Positions 12,000 through 23,239 of a stretch of 64,000 nt of DNA are shown here, piece by piece; within the stretch, counting starts at the first letter, position 1; each line of letters starts with the position of its first letter. The DNA comes from Adiantum capillus-veneris (lineage: Eukaryota; Streptophyta; Polypodiopsida; Polypodiales; Pteridaceae). The stretch covers positions 141,030,241 to 141,094,240 of the forward strand of contig CM043945.1 in NCBI GenBank assembly GCA_014529385.2. The letters run 5' to 3'. Under the pieces are notes generated by a model that saw only the letters and a program-made list of their open reading frames with translations, had not been told where the DNA came from and did not search any database. The position numbers were made by a program, and so were the translations under genes.

Positions 12000-13203
12000 A
12001 TGGCAGACAATAGTAAAGAGAGTGAAATTAATGTTGATAGCTTTGATTTTGCTAATGAGCAGGCTACTAATGATGCCGCTATTCTTGTTAACTACCTTGT
12101 TTCTAAGCTTCAACAAGCCATGGGAAATCCATCCCTCCAAAGTGAAGTGCAACGGCAGTTATGTGCTCATGGGATTCTCCAAACTCCCCATCATTAAGAG
12201 AGAGTACCTAGGAAGCCTCCTTGTGAGACTTCCAAAAGAGGCCTCTCTCCGATTTGGGAAGAAGAAGAGGATCCATATGAAGTGCTCAAAAATTAACTTC
12301 TTCATGACTCATCTCCTTTCCAAAGGAGAACTCAAGAGCCCCCACCAAAAGAACGAGAAAGAAGTGAGTCTCCTGCCACCTCCGTGGAGATAGCTCCATG
12401 AAGATGGCGGACAAAACGTTCTCCATCACCTTCTAAACGGAGAAGACTATCGCACACTTCTCCAGAACATAATTCAAAGAGGGATGATAAAAAATAAGAG
12501 AAGAAAAAGGCAAGAAATAGGTCACTCTCTTCTCCATCTGCTTCATCCTCTTCCTCTTATTAAGAAAGTGACGGTGCAGACAAGGAGGAACAAGGCAAGA
12601 AAAAGGCGAGAAAGAGTTCACCCTCTTCTCCATCTTCCTCAAATTCTTCATCTTCTGAAGAAATTGATGGTGCAACTTTTGAACCACCAAAAAGAGAGGC
12701 CAGAGGAAATTCTATGCCACGTGGAAGAGGTCGTCCAAGCTCAAGAAGCTCAAAGAGGGAGGAAAGAATATCTCTTTCCTTACCTACAACGGCACCTTGG
12801 TGCTACGGACAAAGTCTTGGCCTTCATTCAACAATTCGATGCAGCGTTTGGAGATGAGGGCTTCATGGAGTCCTCTAGGCTACGTATGTAGCTATGCATT
12901 TTCAAAAATCCTCCACGCAATGGTGGTCTAGCCTACGGGCAAACGGTGAAGCCCCATGAACATGTAAATCTTTAAAAGCTTCCATCATGAAGTAGTTTTT
13001 GGCTACCGATGTCAAAGACAAAGTACTCACCGAATGGCGAAGATTGAAGCTCTCTCCTTACACAAATATGTAGACAAGTTTTGGGACTTACATCTCAAAG
13101 GCACTGTCTTAAAAAAGATGGATTTTGGAGAGCAAAAACAACAATTTGTGTGGGCTTAACTGAAGATATGTTGCAGTATGTCAATTCCCAAAGACCACGC
13201 ACC
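12000..13203 (+). pseudogene. Host Ty3 gag, N-terminal part, broken
   Basis: Start ATG at 12000 (MADNSKESEINVD). After 65 codons the frame is lost at a stop, and fragments continue in other frames. These include a Ser/Lys-rich spacer (about 12400-12700) and then the retrotransposon Gag core (GATDKVLAFIQQFDAAFGDEGF near 12800, then FQKSSTQWWSSLRANGE and KVLTEW-type motifs). It is cut at 13203 by the copia-A insertion and resumes at 18754. Gag would form the particle shell. Many stops and frameshifts make it an old pseudogene. Confidence 0.7.
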
Positions 13204-13394
13204 TGAAGGAGTACGAGCGGAAGTGCAACGCAGAGAGAGTGCGAGAAGAAGAGCACGACGATATGGTGAAATCGCTCTACTGTAATGTGTAGAGCATAGT
13301 GAGTTCTTATTAGGTTTTTACAAAATAATATGTGTACATACCTGGCGGTCCGTCCACTTACCCGGGCGACCACATTGGGCTTTATACCCCAACA
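13204..13394 (-). repeat. Copia-A 3' LTR
   Basis: 191 bp, TGTTGGGGTATAAAG start on the reverse strand at 13394, TTCA end at 13204. Just upstream (13397-13406) lies the purine tract AAGTGGGAGG on the reverse strand, the plus-strand primer. Confidence 0.9.
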
Positions 13395-13483
13395 ACCTCC
13401 CACTTAAAGTCCAATGTGGTACTTTAAGTGTGAGAGAAGCTACTATACAAGATAATATACAAGAGATGTAGAGAAGTGATGTA

Positions 13484-16400
13484 CTACCCTACACCTAACT
13501 GCTTGCGAAAATGTGCAAAGCTCTCTGAGGGAAGTCCTTTTGTAAGTAGATCAACAGGATTTTCTGTGGTGTGAACTTTGACAAGCTGAAGCTGCTTATC
13601 CTCAAGCATTTCCCTAATGAAATGATACTTCACATCCACATGCTTTGTCTTTGAGTGATAAACTGGATTGCGAGCCAATTGTATAGCACTTTGAGTATCA
13701 CAATATAACACAGGCATCTCTTCTTTGATTCCCAAATCTGTTACTAGTTGATTAAGCCAAATTGATTCTTTGCATGCCTCTGATGCTGCAACATATTCAT
13801 CCTCTGTAGTAGACTGAGTAACACAATCTTGTAATCTAGAACGCCATGATACTGCTCCACCAGCCAATGTAAAGACATACCCTGACGTAGACCTTCAATT
13901 GTCTAAGTCACCTGCATAATCTGAGTCTGTAAAACCCTTTACACTTAGCTCCTGAATCCCATAGCATATGCGCATACTCTTTGTAGCTTTCAGGTATCTC
14001 AATATTCCTTTCACTGCCTTCCAATGTTTCTTGCCTGGGTTTGACATGTATCGACTTACTACTCCCACTGCAAATGCAATGTCTGGGTGAGTAGCAATCA
14101 TTGCATACATCAAAATACCCACTACAGACGCATATGGAATCTTATCCATTTCAGCCCGTTCTTCCTCAAACACAGGACAATCTTGTTTGCTAAGTTTCAC
14201 ATATGGTGGCAATGGAACACTCAATGCCTTTCCCTTCTCCATATTGAAACGTTGCAAAACCTTGTCAATATACTCTGTTTGAGATAACCAAATTAACTTC
14301 TTTGATCTGTCTCTCTCAATGCGCATACCAAGTATATGACTTGCCTCACCCATGTCTTTCATGTCAAACGATTTTTCCATCTTTGACTGCAAAGCTGAAA
14401 TTTCTTCCAAGTGCTTGCCAACAATCAACATGTCATCCACATACAAAATAAGGATCAACCAACTGCCATCCTTAGCCTTCTTTGTATATAGACATTGATT
14501 GAACTCACTACGTTTGTAGCCTTGAGAAAGCATAAACTTGTGGAACTTATGGTACCATGCCCTCGGTGATTTTTTAAAGCCATATAGACTCTTTAACAAC
14601 TGGCACACCAAATCTTCCTTGACTTTCTCAACAAACCCTTCTGGCTGCTGCATGTAAATTTCCACATCTAAATCACCATGCAAGAACGCTGTCTTGACAT
14701 CCATTTGGTGCAACACCAAATCTAATATGGCAACCAATGCAAGAAAGCATCTCAATGTAGTCATCTTGACCACCGGAGAGAAGACTTCATCAAAGTCAAT
14801 GCCTTGTTCTTGCTTAAAGCCCTTGGAAACAAGCCTTGCTTTGTACTTTGGCTGACTATCATGAGCGGTGATCTTATACTTGTAAACCCATTTACAAGGT
14901 AGAGCCTTTTTGCCATGTGGTAATTTAACTAGCTTCCATGTCTGGTTTTTATGCAGAGTTGTCATCTCTGACTGCATGGCCAATTGCCAATTCCCGGAGT
15001 CCTTCATTTGCACTGCTTCCTTGTAACATGAAGGCTCATTGCAATCAGTCAACATGACATAGTTCATAGATGGAACAAACCTATTAGGAGGTCGCGTGAT
15101 ACGTCTAGATCTACGCAAAATAGGTGGCTCAGGCTCAGCCACAACCTGTGGTTCCACTCTATCCTGTCCTTGCTCCTCTTGAGCCTTGACATTTTGTCTT
15201 GCACGTGCAGGTCCATCTTCTTGGAAGACAACTCTTCTAATCTCCTCAACCCTCTCTAGTTTAGAATGATATTTGGCTTCATTAAAGTGAACATCATTGT
15301 TGCGGATAACCTTTCTGGATTCGGGATCCCAAAGTCTGTACCCCATCTCACCAGAATTACCATAGCCTAGAAAGATGCACTTTCTACTCTTTGGCTCAAG
15401 TTTGTTCCTAAATTCCTTTGGAACATGAGTATATGCCTCACAACCAAAGACTCTGAGATGCTTGTATGAGGGCATTTTGCCTGATCATACCATCTCTGCC
15501 ACTGAATCCTTTTGAAAAACCTTGCTAGGAGATCTATTTATAAGATGAACAGCTTTTGATATAGCTTCAACCCAAAACCCATTTGGGAGTTGTGCATTAG
15601 ACAACATACTTCTGACCTTCTCTTGTATGGTCCTATTCATCCTCTCAGCAACACCATTTTGAGGAGGATTGTAAGGAGCAGTAAGTTCAAGTTTTATACC
15701 TTTTGACTCACAAAAACCCTGAAAGGCCTTTGAAACATACTCTCCACCATTGTCAGTGCGTAAGCATTTAAGCTTCTTGCCACTCTGATTCTCCACAAGT
15801 GTCACAAACGTTTTGAAAGCACTAAACGCTTCATCCTTGTGCTTGAGAAAGTAAACCCATACTTTCCTCGAGTAATCATCTATAAATGTCATAAAGTAAG
15901 AAGCTCCCCCTAGAGATAGGTTAGGCATAGGTCCACACAAATCACTATGAACAAGTGCCAACTGTGTATCTCTTCTACTGCTTCTATGCTTATGTGGCTG
16001 CTGTGTTTGATTACCATACAGACAATGTTCAAAGAATTCAAAATCATTAAATGACAAGCCATGCAAATAACCAGAACGAGACAAGATTTCCATTCCCTTC
16101 TTGGACATATGTCCTAACCGGCTATGCCACAAAGAAACGTTCGGCTGCTCGGTTACATTGATTACATTTTTAGAGACATTTGATACATAAATCATGTAAA
16201 GTCCTCCAGAATTTACTCCATGTGCTACTATCATAGAACCCTTGGATATCTTCCACATGTTCTGTCCAAAAGTGGTGACGTAGCCAGCATCATCAAGTAA
16301 ACCTGTGCTGATCAAGCTCTTTGTAATTGCGGGAACATGTCTCACATTCTTCAGCGTGAAAGAAGAGCCATTGTGAAACTTCAATTGAACATCTCCAACA

Positions 16401-17464
16401 CCTAAGATCTCACATGTCTGCCCATTGCCTAGCCGAACATGATCTTTAGTGGTCACATAAGAGGTAAACCACTCCTTGTTTGGAGACACATGAAGTGATG
16501 CCCCTGAGTCTATAATCCAGTCACTCAGTGCATTTCCATCAGATGCTGTAAGAAGAGCTCAGTCCATTGTATTTTTCAAGAAGTAGATATCTCCTGACAC
16601 TAGACTGTCATCCTCTGCAATAGTGTTTGTCACATTTATTTCTTGAATCTTCACTGAGGACTTGTTCTTCTCTTCATGGTCTTCTGCTTCTTCTTTGCCT
16701 TTTTCTGCTTTCCATTCTTTGCAGTCTCTTTTCATGTGACCCTTCTTGCCACAATGGTAGCATTCTATGTCACTCTTGCCTTTAGCACTGCGGGACTTGC
16801 TACGAGACTGATCCCTCTTTCCACCTTTGTACTTTTCTTTGGTCCTTACCCTGAAAACTAAGGCTATTCCTTTGCCTTTGTCCATTGTCTTTTTGTTGGT
16901 TTCTTCAGTAAGCAGACTGCCTTCTACACCTGCTATGGTCAAACCATCTGGAGGTGCAGAATTACTCAAAGCTGTGCGAAAAGTGTCCCAACTTTCCGGC
17001 AATGTGATCAACACGAACATAGCTCTAACAGGTTCATCAAACTTGACACCTTGAGCTGACAACTGACTGTAGATGGTGTTGAATTCATTCAGATGATTGG
17101 ACATAGGTGTCCCTTCTTTCATCTTCAAGTCAACAAGCTTCTTAAGCCAGTATACCTGTGAAGCTGCACTCTGCTTCTCATAAAGATCACTCAACTTTGT
17201 CCATGCTTGATAAGCCAACATCTCGTCTACTACATTGAAGTAAACACTTTCTGCCAAAGTCAGCATAATGGTAGAAAGTGCCAATTCATCCATTTCGCTC
17301 CATTCATCTTCGTCCATATCTTGTGGTTTTATCCCCTTGAGCTTTATAGGTTTTTTTTGCTTCTTTTGTACCAACACATGCCAAATCTGCTTCTTCCACA
17401 ATGGGAAATTGGTGCCATCCAGCTTCTTGATATTGTAAAGAGCACTGTCCTATGATCCAGCCAT
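13484..17464 (-). pseudogene. Copia-A gag-pol polyprotein with four in-frame stops
   Basis: About 1,326 codons in a single frame without a frameshift. Gag occupies the first ~300 residues, ending with the zinc knuckle CYHCGKKGHMKRDC. The protease has DSGASLHV. The integrase has HX3H-type residues (WHSRLGHMS) and the catalytic triad visible as VHSDLCGP, RTDNGGEY and NGVAERMN. In its zinc finger the expected first Cys reads FEHC. RT has FLHGDLDVEIYMQQPEGF and the active site YVDDMLIVG. RNase H has TEDEYVAASEA and DTQSAIQLA. Stops: TAG at 17452-17450 (codon 5), TGA at 16561-16559 (gag/protease), TGA near 15485 and TGA near 13892 (before RSTSGY). Where the expected residue is clear (Trp, Arg), the stops fit C-to-T decay of TGG or CGA. 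Confidence 0.9.
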
Positions 17465-18547
17465 AGCTACGCTTCACAGTAGTTTACTTTCCTGGGAAAA
17501 ATTCGGCAGAGTTTCTCCTGTAAACTGACCTTTGAACCAATATCAACCTGTCAAATGAACCAATAAAGCTTCAGATTTTGTAGAAATTTTGGCAGAGTCT
17601 CCTTTGTAAAATGGCTCTGGTGTACTAAAAACAGACCAAAAATAGCTCAAAAAACCATTGTCTCTCTAACACTGTAAGCTGTGGGTAAGCCTGTCCTGCA
17701 CCTGTACTGTCTCTCACTGTCCTGTCACTGTCCTGTAAGCAAAGACTGCGACAATGCCTCAACGGCAGTAAAGCAAAGATGCAATCCCAAATGTCTAACT
17801 CACAGTCAATACATCCTAGCTGCCTATCTAAGGGTGCTCGAGGGATCGCTCCAAGATCTGTATCACCGAAAGGATCTCAACATTCGAGAATCCCCCAGAT
17901 CAATAAAACCTCACTCGACCCTCAACAAAGGCTGCAGTAAATCTGACAGTACATAGACTTCCCACAAAGTCATACATCCACAAATTTCCCACTGTATGCT
18001 GTAACCGCTGTGGCGGTTGTTTGCTGCGTGACTCACAGCCAGCAAACCCTCAACAGACATACATAATCTCTGACAATACATCCCATGTGGAAGTACTTGC
18101 AATGTCAGGATGAAATCTGGAATATCAAGCAGCAAACACAAGCTACCTGATGAACTAGTGGATGTCGCCTACAGTCTGTGTGTAGGTGCGCCCGTGTCGT
18201 GTGTGACACGCCTCCAAGAACTGTAAGCCGTCCTTTGTTGTGTAGATAGCCACAAATCAGCACTTTGGAAGTGCAGATATCCTCAGCACTTGCAGTCATA
18301 GGTCAAAACCCCAAAATTGCAGAGTCGGATCTGCACCCACCGAGACCACGTAGTCGAAAATGGCCTGCACAGATCTTTGTCGAAGCCGAACGGTGGCCGA
18401 GATGACCTCAGAATGAAATTCTGAGAACATCGAGGCCTTCGGACCCACCCACAAGAATTGGGGCCGTGTCTTGGCCTGTCGAATCTCACTCCAATCTGAG
18501 CAGGTGACTCTGGCTATCTGCAAATGCTGCCCCGAGCCTCGATCTGT
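17465..18547 (-). other. Copia-A 5' leader
   Basis: About 1.08 kb between the primer site and the gag start codon. I see no conserved ORF or named element in it. It presumably carries the packaging and dimerisation signals of the element RNA. Confidence 0.6.
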
Positions 18548-18559
18548 GCTCTTATACCA
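18548..18559 (-). promoter_or_regulatory. Copia-A primer-binding site (iMet-like)
   Basis: Reverse strand reads TGGTATAAGAGC two bases inside the 5' LTR. It is close to the TGGTATCAGAGC site, complementary to the initiator Met tRNA, that most plant copia elements use. One base differs. Confidence 0.75.
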
Positions 18560-18561
18560 CT

Positions 18562-18753
18562 TGAAGGAGTACGAGCAGAAGTGCGACGCGAGAGAGAGTG
18601 CGAGAAGAAGAGCACGACGATATGGTGAACTCGCTCTACTGTAATGTGTAAAGCATAGTGAGTTCTTATTAGGTTTTTACAAAAGAATATGTGTACATAC
18701 ATGGCAGCCCGCCCACTTACTTGGGCGACCACATTGGGCTTTATACCCCAACA
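18562..18753 (-). repeat. Copia-A 5' LTR
   Basis: 192 bp, TGTTGGGG start at 18753 and TTCA end at 18562 on the reverse strand. Contains TATAAAG near its start, a possible promoter box. Confidence 0.9.
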
Positions 18754-19140
18754 ACACCATATCTGTGGTCATATACCATACCATGGTGGCTTCACAAATC
18801 AATTTTCAAAGAGGGGCTAAGAAAAATCTTAAGCCCACAGAGAACAAGGACTCTAACAATGAGCTTAAGGAGAAGGACAATGTCCAAAACTCTCCTAAAG
18901 GCAATGCCAACAATAAAAAAGCTAAAAAGAAGGGAGTTTATAAAGGCAAAAATAAAATCTCTCCTAAAGAGCTTGAGTGTTATCATAAAGATAACCATTG
19001 ATTCAATTGCGAGGAGCAAGGGCATGCTTATCGTGCTTGCCCTTATAAGAATACATGAAACGAGCCTCCTCGAGCTACCTTGGTTCCAAGAAGAGGAAGC
19101 TCACCACAAAGGTAAGAGAACATGATTCTTTTATTCTCTT
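18754..19140 (+). pseudogene. Host Ty3 gag C-terminus and zinc knuckle
   Basis: Continuation of the host Ty3 gag after copia-A (VASQINFQRGAKKNLKP…, Lys-rich). A CCHC knuckle is recognisable around 18990-19050 (CEEQGHAYRAC gives CX4HX4C). The expected first Cys is a TGA stop (TGC or TGT to TGA), so the frame and the knuckle are both broken. Confidence 0.65.
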
Positions 19141-19146
19141 TGACCC

Positions 19147-19683
19147 TTGTCTACTTATAATTTCGTATTCACAAAGTTGGCCACCAAGCTAGGAATCCAA
19201 ACTTATGAGATGGGAGATGTCCTACCCGCCGATGGTGATTTCAAGGAGCAAGAAGCTTCAGTCACTCCCTTAATTGGGAAATTGAGGCTCCATGTCCAAA
19301 GCTATGTGGACAAAGAGGACTTCTTTATCCCTCCTCTCAAGCACACGGATGTAATCCTAGGGGCACCATGGTTTGATCGCATGGCTGCCAATGTTAAATT
19401 CCCTAAAAAGAAAATATACTTTAGGTTCAGGGAAAAAGATATGTACATAGATGCCAAAGAGTTGGGTAAAACCAGACCCATTGTACATACGCAAGCTTTC
19501 AATAAGTCAATAAAGAGCTCTATTTCCATGTACATGATTTTTGTTGAAGATTCTCAAAATGAACCCAATGCTTTAGCAAAAGAAAATATAAATAATCACA
19601 AGGAATTAGAGTTATGCAAGTTTCTCAAGGGATTTAAAGATGGTTTTATTGACGACATCCCTTGTGAACTACCTCCTAAATGA
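19147..19683 (+). pseudogene. Host Ty3 protease region
   Basis: About 178 codons open (KLATKLGIQTYEMGD… to FIDDIPCELPP). It resembles the protease-to-RT connector of Ty3 elements: LRLHVQSYVDKEDFFIPPL, then VILGAPWFDRM, the second conserved protease motif. The DTG/DSG active-site segment before it is not clear, so the N-terminal half is degraded. The piece ends in a stop just before the RT start. Confidence 0.65.
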
Positions 19684-19969
19684 GGCAATGATGACCATGC
19701 AATTTAACTTATTCTAGGAAGTTCACCGCCTAATAAACCTCCTTATAGAGTTTCTCAAGTTCAACAAGAGGAGATTATGCGGCAAGTGCATGAGTTAGTT
19801 GAGAAGGGCATGGTTAGGCCTAGTTCATCTCCATTTTGCTCACCCGTATTATTAATGCAAAAGAAAGACGTCACATATCGTATGTGTGTTGACTGTAGAG
19901 CACTAAATATGGTCACTATCAAGAATAGGTTTCCCATTCCACGGGTAGAAGGCCTATTTGATAAGCTAC
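19684..19969 (+). pseudogene. Host Ty3 reverse transcriptase, 5' part
   Basis: RT N-terminus: PPNKPPYRVSQVQQEE, VHELVEKGMVRPSSSPFCSP, MCVDCRALNMVTIKNRFPIP. It ends at LFDKL, exactly where Tat-2 inserted. The next residues (QGLTYFSRIDLKSGYHQ) are found at 30521 onward after removing Tat-2 and one copy of CTAC. One stop lies near 19705. Confidence 0.85.
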
Positions 19970-21579
19970 TGATAGCCATTTTTGTCTATTCAAATTGCCA
20001 TAGTGAGCTACCTCACCCTACTAAAATCACCCAAACACTGTGGCTATCCCTAGTAGTTGATTGTACATAGGCGTGTGTGAGTTAAGGGACTTTTCCTATA
20101 TCTTCTTAAAACCCTCACTTGGCTAGTCACTGGGCTAGTTGAGCCAATACACTTAATAAAATAAAATATATTATGGTCCATTTGTGTGTAAATATTTCAT
20201 TTTATATAGGGCCTAAATATAAGGAATTTTCATAATTATTTTGGTATTTATTTAAATATTTTTACCTAGGTGTGCGTTATTTTCCTATGTATGTTATGTA
20301 CGTTGACTCACCATTACCACAATTTTTCTTACCATTTTGCATACTCTTTATTCCATATAGATATATTTTCATACAATCTTATCTTATTTTTGGTGTGAAT
20401 CCACTTCAAGGAGAAACCTCAAAAATACGTTCCACCATCAGTCATTGCCTTTTACCAAATTTCTCTTTCCTAAAGGTATTCTTTCTTATCTCTGGTAAAT
20501 AAATATACATCAATGAAAACAAAGGAGGACCCTCCATATTTGATTCTCTATATTTTTATATATTTATTTTTTATATATATAGCGCACACTATTCTAGATT
20601 CCATAAGTTGTTTATATATACTAGCCCGTTTTTTTTTCATATTCATATATTATATTTATGCCTAATCCACAAACATGCATATTTTCAAACCCCTAAAAAT
20701 ATATTATGTCATGCTCTTATGCAAGGAGGGGCTCACCTTTGAGCCATATGTAAATTTAACTAAAGGGCGGCCCCACAGAATAACTTTTTTGTGAAGACAA
20801 ATAAGCATTATGATGGGAATTGTTATGTCCATCTCTAGTCTGAATTTGAAGTGGTGGTTAGAAGAAAAAATGTGGAACAAAAGCTGAGTAATCACCTCAA
20901 AAATTTTTATAATTTTTGGAGCTACCACCGGTGAGGTATGATTTTTTGATTGGACCCTAGTCTGCCCACTTTTCTCACAAGTAGCCCATAGTATTCTCTC
21001 GCATCTTTCCACACTTCTACACACACACACACACTCATTCCTCTCAATCCCTCACTCAAACCTGGACCTTCCATGGTTTCTCTCACCTTCTTCACCATTA
21101 ACCTCCCCTCTTACTTCCATAGATCTCATATAAGCTCTACATGCACATACATCATCTCTATGCCTCTCTCTATTACTTCCAAAGTACGATTCCATCTTAG
21201 CCCTTCTCTATATACATAAACGTCAACATGTAAAATATGCTTAACCTCTACAAATTGAGATATATCATCAACCAAATTGCCATTTTCATTGTGATAATTA
21301 ACCTTGGTGGCGGTGGCATAAAGAAGAGAAGAAGAAGAAGAGGATCGATAGTCATTTTCAGAACCTACACAAGTAAGTCCAAAACTTCTTCAAGCTTCAC
21401 CAGCACAAGGATTTACTCACTTCATTCAACCATTTGACGCCAACCATCCACCTCATTCTACCCATTGTAAATATATGATTAACTTTCTAGTGACTACTAA
21501 CACTAACCACTAACATGCTAACACACAATAGCCATCGACCTAACCATAAAAGACACCTCACCTAAGACATGTGAATAGT

Positions 21580-21628
<49 letters not shown>

Positions 21629-22614
21629 TCCTTAAAACTCTACTTTCACCTTATCTACCATCATAATGCTCTCCTTTGAGCCCACATGCATGACTCAAGC
21701 AGACAAAGGCCCGCAATGTTTTGATATTCAGAAAAAACCATAATCCTGATTTGTTAGCTTGTAAATTAGGATTTCCAATAATCTTATTGAGAGGACTCCA
21801 ACCTATAAATAGGCCCCTCTCCTTCTTGTAAATAACCCCCAATATCTTGCATAACATCCCAACACTCTATGCGTGAGGAGAGAATTATGCATAGCAACCA
21901 CTTTGTGAGCTTCACTTTTGGTGTGAGAGAAGCTTTCAAGCTACACATTGCAAGTGAGAGAGCGTGAGTTCAGAAATATCAAAACACCATTGTATATGTT
22001 CCTCCATCATCAATAAATTGAGGTTTGGTGCATTGAAGGCGTGATTTGATATCCAAATCTTTGTCCTTCAACTTGTGCAATACGATTTGATGAATTCAAG
22101 GTGACTTGTGTATTTGGAGTTTCTATCATTTGATCTTGTTTTAGAAAGTGTTTTAGTGTGTGTTTTCATTGCTAAATTTGTATTCATTGTAAGAGGGTAT
22201 TGTGGTGAGAGGTCTCCCAGAATTCACTTAGCATTGATTTAGTTTTGTACAAGCTCTACGATAGCATCATAACAAACCATCTTCATTTGCAAGTCACAAA
22301 TAAGGTATTACGTAAAATCCATTCCTCTCTCTCTCTCTTCCCTTCACTCTAGCTCTCTCTGGTCCATTTCGTGTGTGTCTTGGTGTGGGATTGCTTGTGT
22401 GTGTTTTGTGGCACATCTTCTTGGTTGTGAAAAAATATCTCTTGAGTCCTAGTTCGCATACCATAACTAGGTGGCGCCCCTATTTTGTTTGGGTTTGGAT
22501 GTGGGTTTGTTGTTGTGTTGTGATTGTGGTTGCCCCAGCCCCAATTGAGCAGCACGGGAGCCTTGAGGGGTGTATAGAGGTTGCCTCTCTTGTTGCCCGC
22601 ACCGGTTTGCCTCA
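19970..22614 (+). mobile_element. Tat-2 5' LTR
   Basis: TGATAGCC start, GCCTCA end. Promoter box TATAAATA at 21804-21811. Contains a CT microsatellite (21582-21626). Compared with the 3' LTR it carries about 660 extra bases (roughly 21717-22381). These include the promoter region and a block, TGTAAGAGGG…GAGAGG.CTCCC, also seen in the Tat-1 LTR, so the 3' copy has lost it. Confidence 0.85.
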
Positions 22615-22617
22615 ATT

Positions 22618-22636
22618 TTGGTGTCCCCACAGAGGA
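22618..22636 (+). promoter_or_regulatory. Tat-2 candidate primer-binding site
   Basis: Directly after the LTR end comes TTTTGGTGTCCCCACAGAGG. Tat-1 has the same segment (TTGGTGTCCCCACGGAGGA). The TGG start and position fit a primer site. The tRNA was not identified. Confidence 0.5.
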
Positions 22637-22704
22637 GGGACCTGTATCTATTGTTGCTACATATTGCATGAATGTTTACCATTTATCATAATCAAGTAGA
22701 TTGC

Positions 22705-22917
22705 ATGAATCAGGAGAATTTGTATGATTCTTTCATTCCCAGTGCAAGGCAAAAGGTACACATCATTGTTAGTACTAAGTTGCAATTTCAATGTGTAATT
22801 AACAGAATTTTAAGTCCCCTTAGGTTGGCCAAGATAAACGCTTCAGTAAATCCTTTTGTTTTGCCTCTCATTAGATACGACCTTATTTTGAACGTCTATA
22901 TTTTTGTTTTGTTTTAA
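22705..22917 (+). CDS. Tat-2 leader ORF A, 70 aa, unknown function
   Basis: Small open frame between primer site and gag, MNQENLYDSFIPS… to …YIFVLF. Same length and position as 42837-43049 in Tat-1; by hand about 12 of 70 residues differ. It is a paralogue of leader ORF B just downstream (shared pattern SxKxxFQ…LPLIxY…V.IF.L). Both stay open although the gag-pol of this element is riddled with stops. No family recognised. Hydrophobic in its C-terminal half with charged residues between, not a clear membrane segment. A protein role for the element is inferred, not shown. Confidence 0.55.
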   Translation: MNQENLYDSFIPSARQKVHIIVSTKLQFQCVINRILSPLRLAKINASVNPFVLPLIRYDLILNVYIFVLF

Positions 22918-22938
22918 GCGTTAGGTCATGCATAGACC

Positions 22939-23157
22939 ATGGATAATGGCCCAAGAATAGAGGTTATTCCCTTCCATTTCACTCCACAAATTAGAATAAA
23001 CATTGCAATTAGTAGAAAGATCCGTTTTCAACAATGTATGGTGTTCATGTTTGGTGCCCAAATAGTAGGAGAAATTCTTGCGTCGCCAAACCCTGTCATC
23101 CTGTCTCTTGTTGATTATCATAGGTCATTTAATGTGCATATTTTTATTTTTCTATAG
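22939..23157 (+). CDS. Tat-2 leader ORF B, 72 aa, unknown function
   Basis: Second leader frame, MDNGPRIEVIPFHF… to …HIFIFL, 21 bases after ORF A. Same length as 43071-43289 in Tat-1, with about 14 of 72 residues different by hand. It is homologous to ORF A, so the pair looks like an old tandem duplication. The core SRKI.FQQ.MVFMFGAQ and ASPNP.IL.L.DYHRSF is also seen in a divergent third copy at 62564-62770. Function unknown. Confidence 0.55.
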   Translation: MDNGPRIEVIPFHFTPQIRINIAISRKIRFQQCMVFMFGAQIVGEILASPNPVILSLVDYHRSFNVHIFIFL

Positions 23158-23239
23158 AATAGATTGCAATTTAGAAAACATTATTGTGTAAATCTTTTTG
23201 AGAAATAAAAACATGTGTTGTCAATTTGAAATTGATTCA

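Larger units (their letters stand above)
13204..18753 (-). mobile_element. Copia-A: near full-length Ty1/copia element
   Basis: Reverse-strand Ty1/copia element of 5.55 kb with short LTRs (192 and 191 bp), iMet-like primer site, leader, one continuous gag-pol frame (17464-13484) and a purine tract. Flanks are GCACC (13199-13203) and ACACC (18754-18758), a 5-bp target duplication with one change. It lies in the gag of the host Ty3. Domain order gag, protease, integrase, RT, RNase H defines copia. The LTRs differ at roughly a dozen sites by eye, so the insertion is not very recent. Confidence 0.9.

Noticed and set aside
21300-21440. Arg-rich ORF in the Tat-2 LTR (KKRRRRRGS)
   Set aside because: Comes from an AGAAGA run in the LTR. 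The 3' LTR copy has a different length at the run and no conserved protein.
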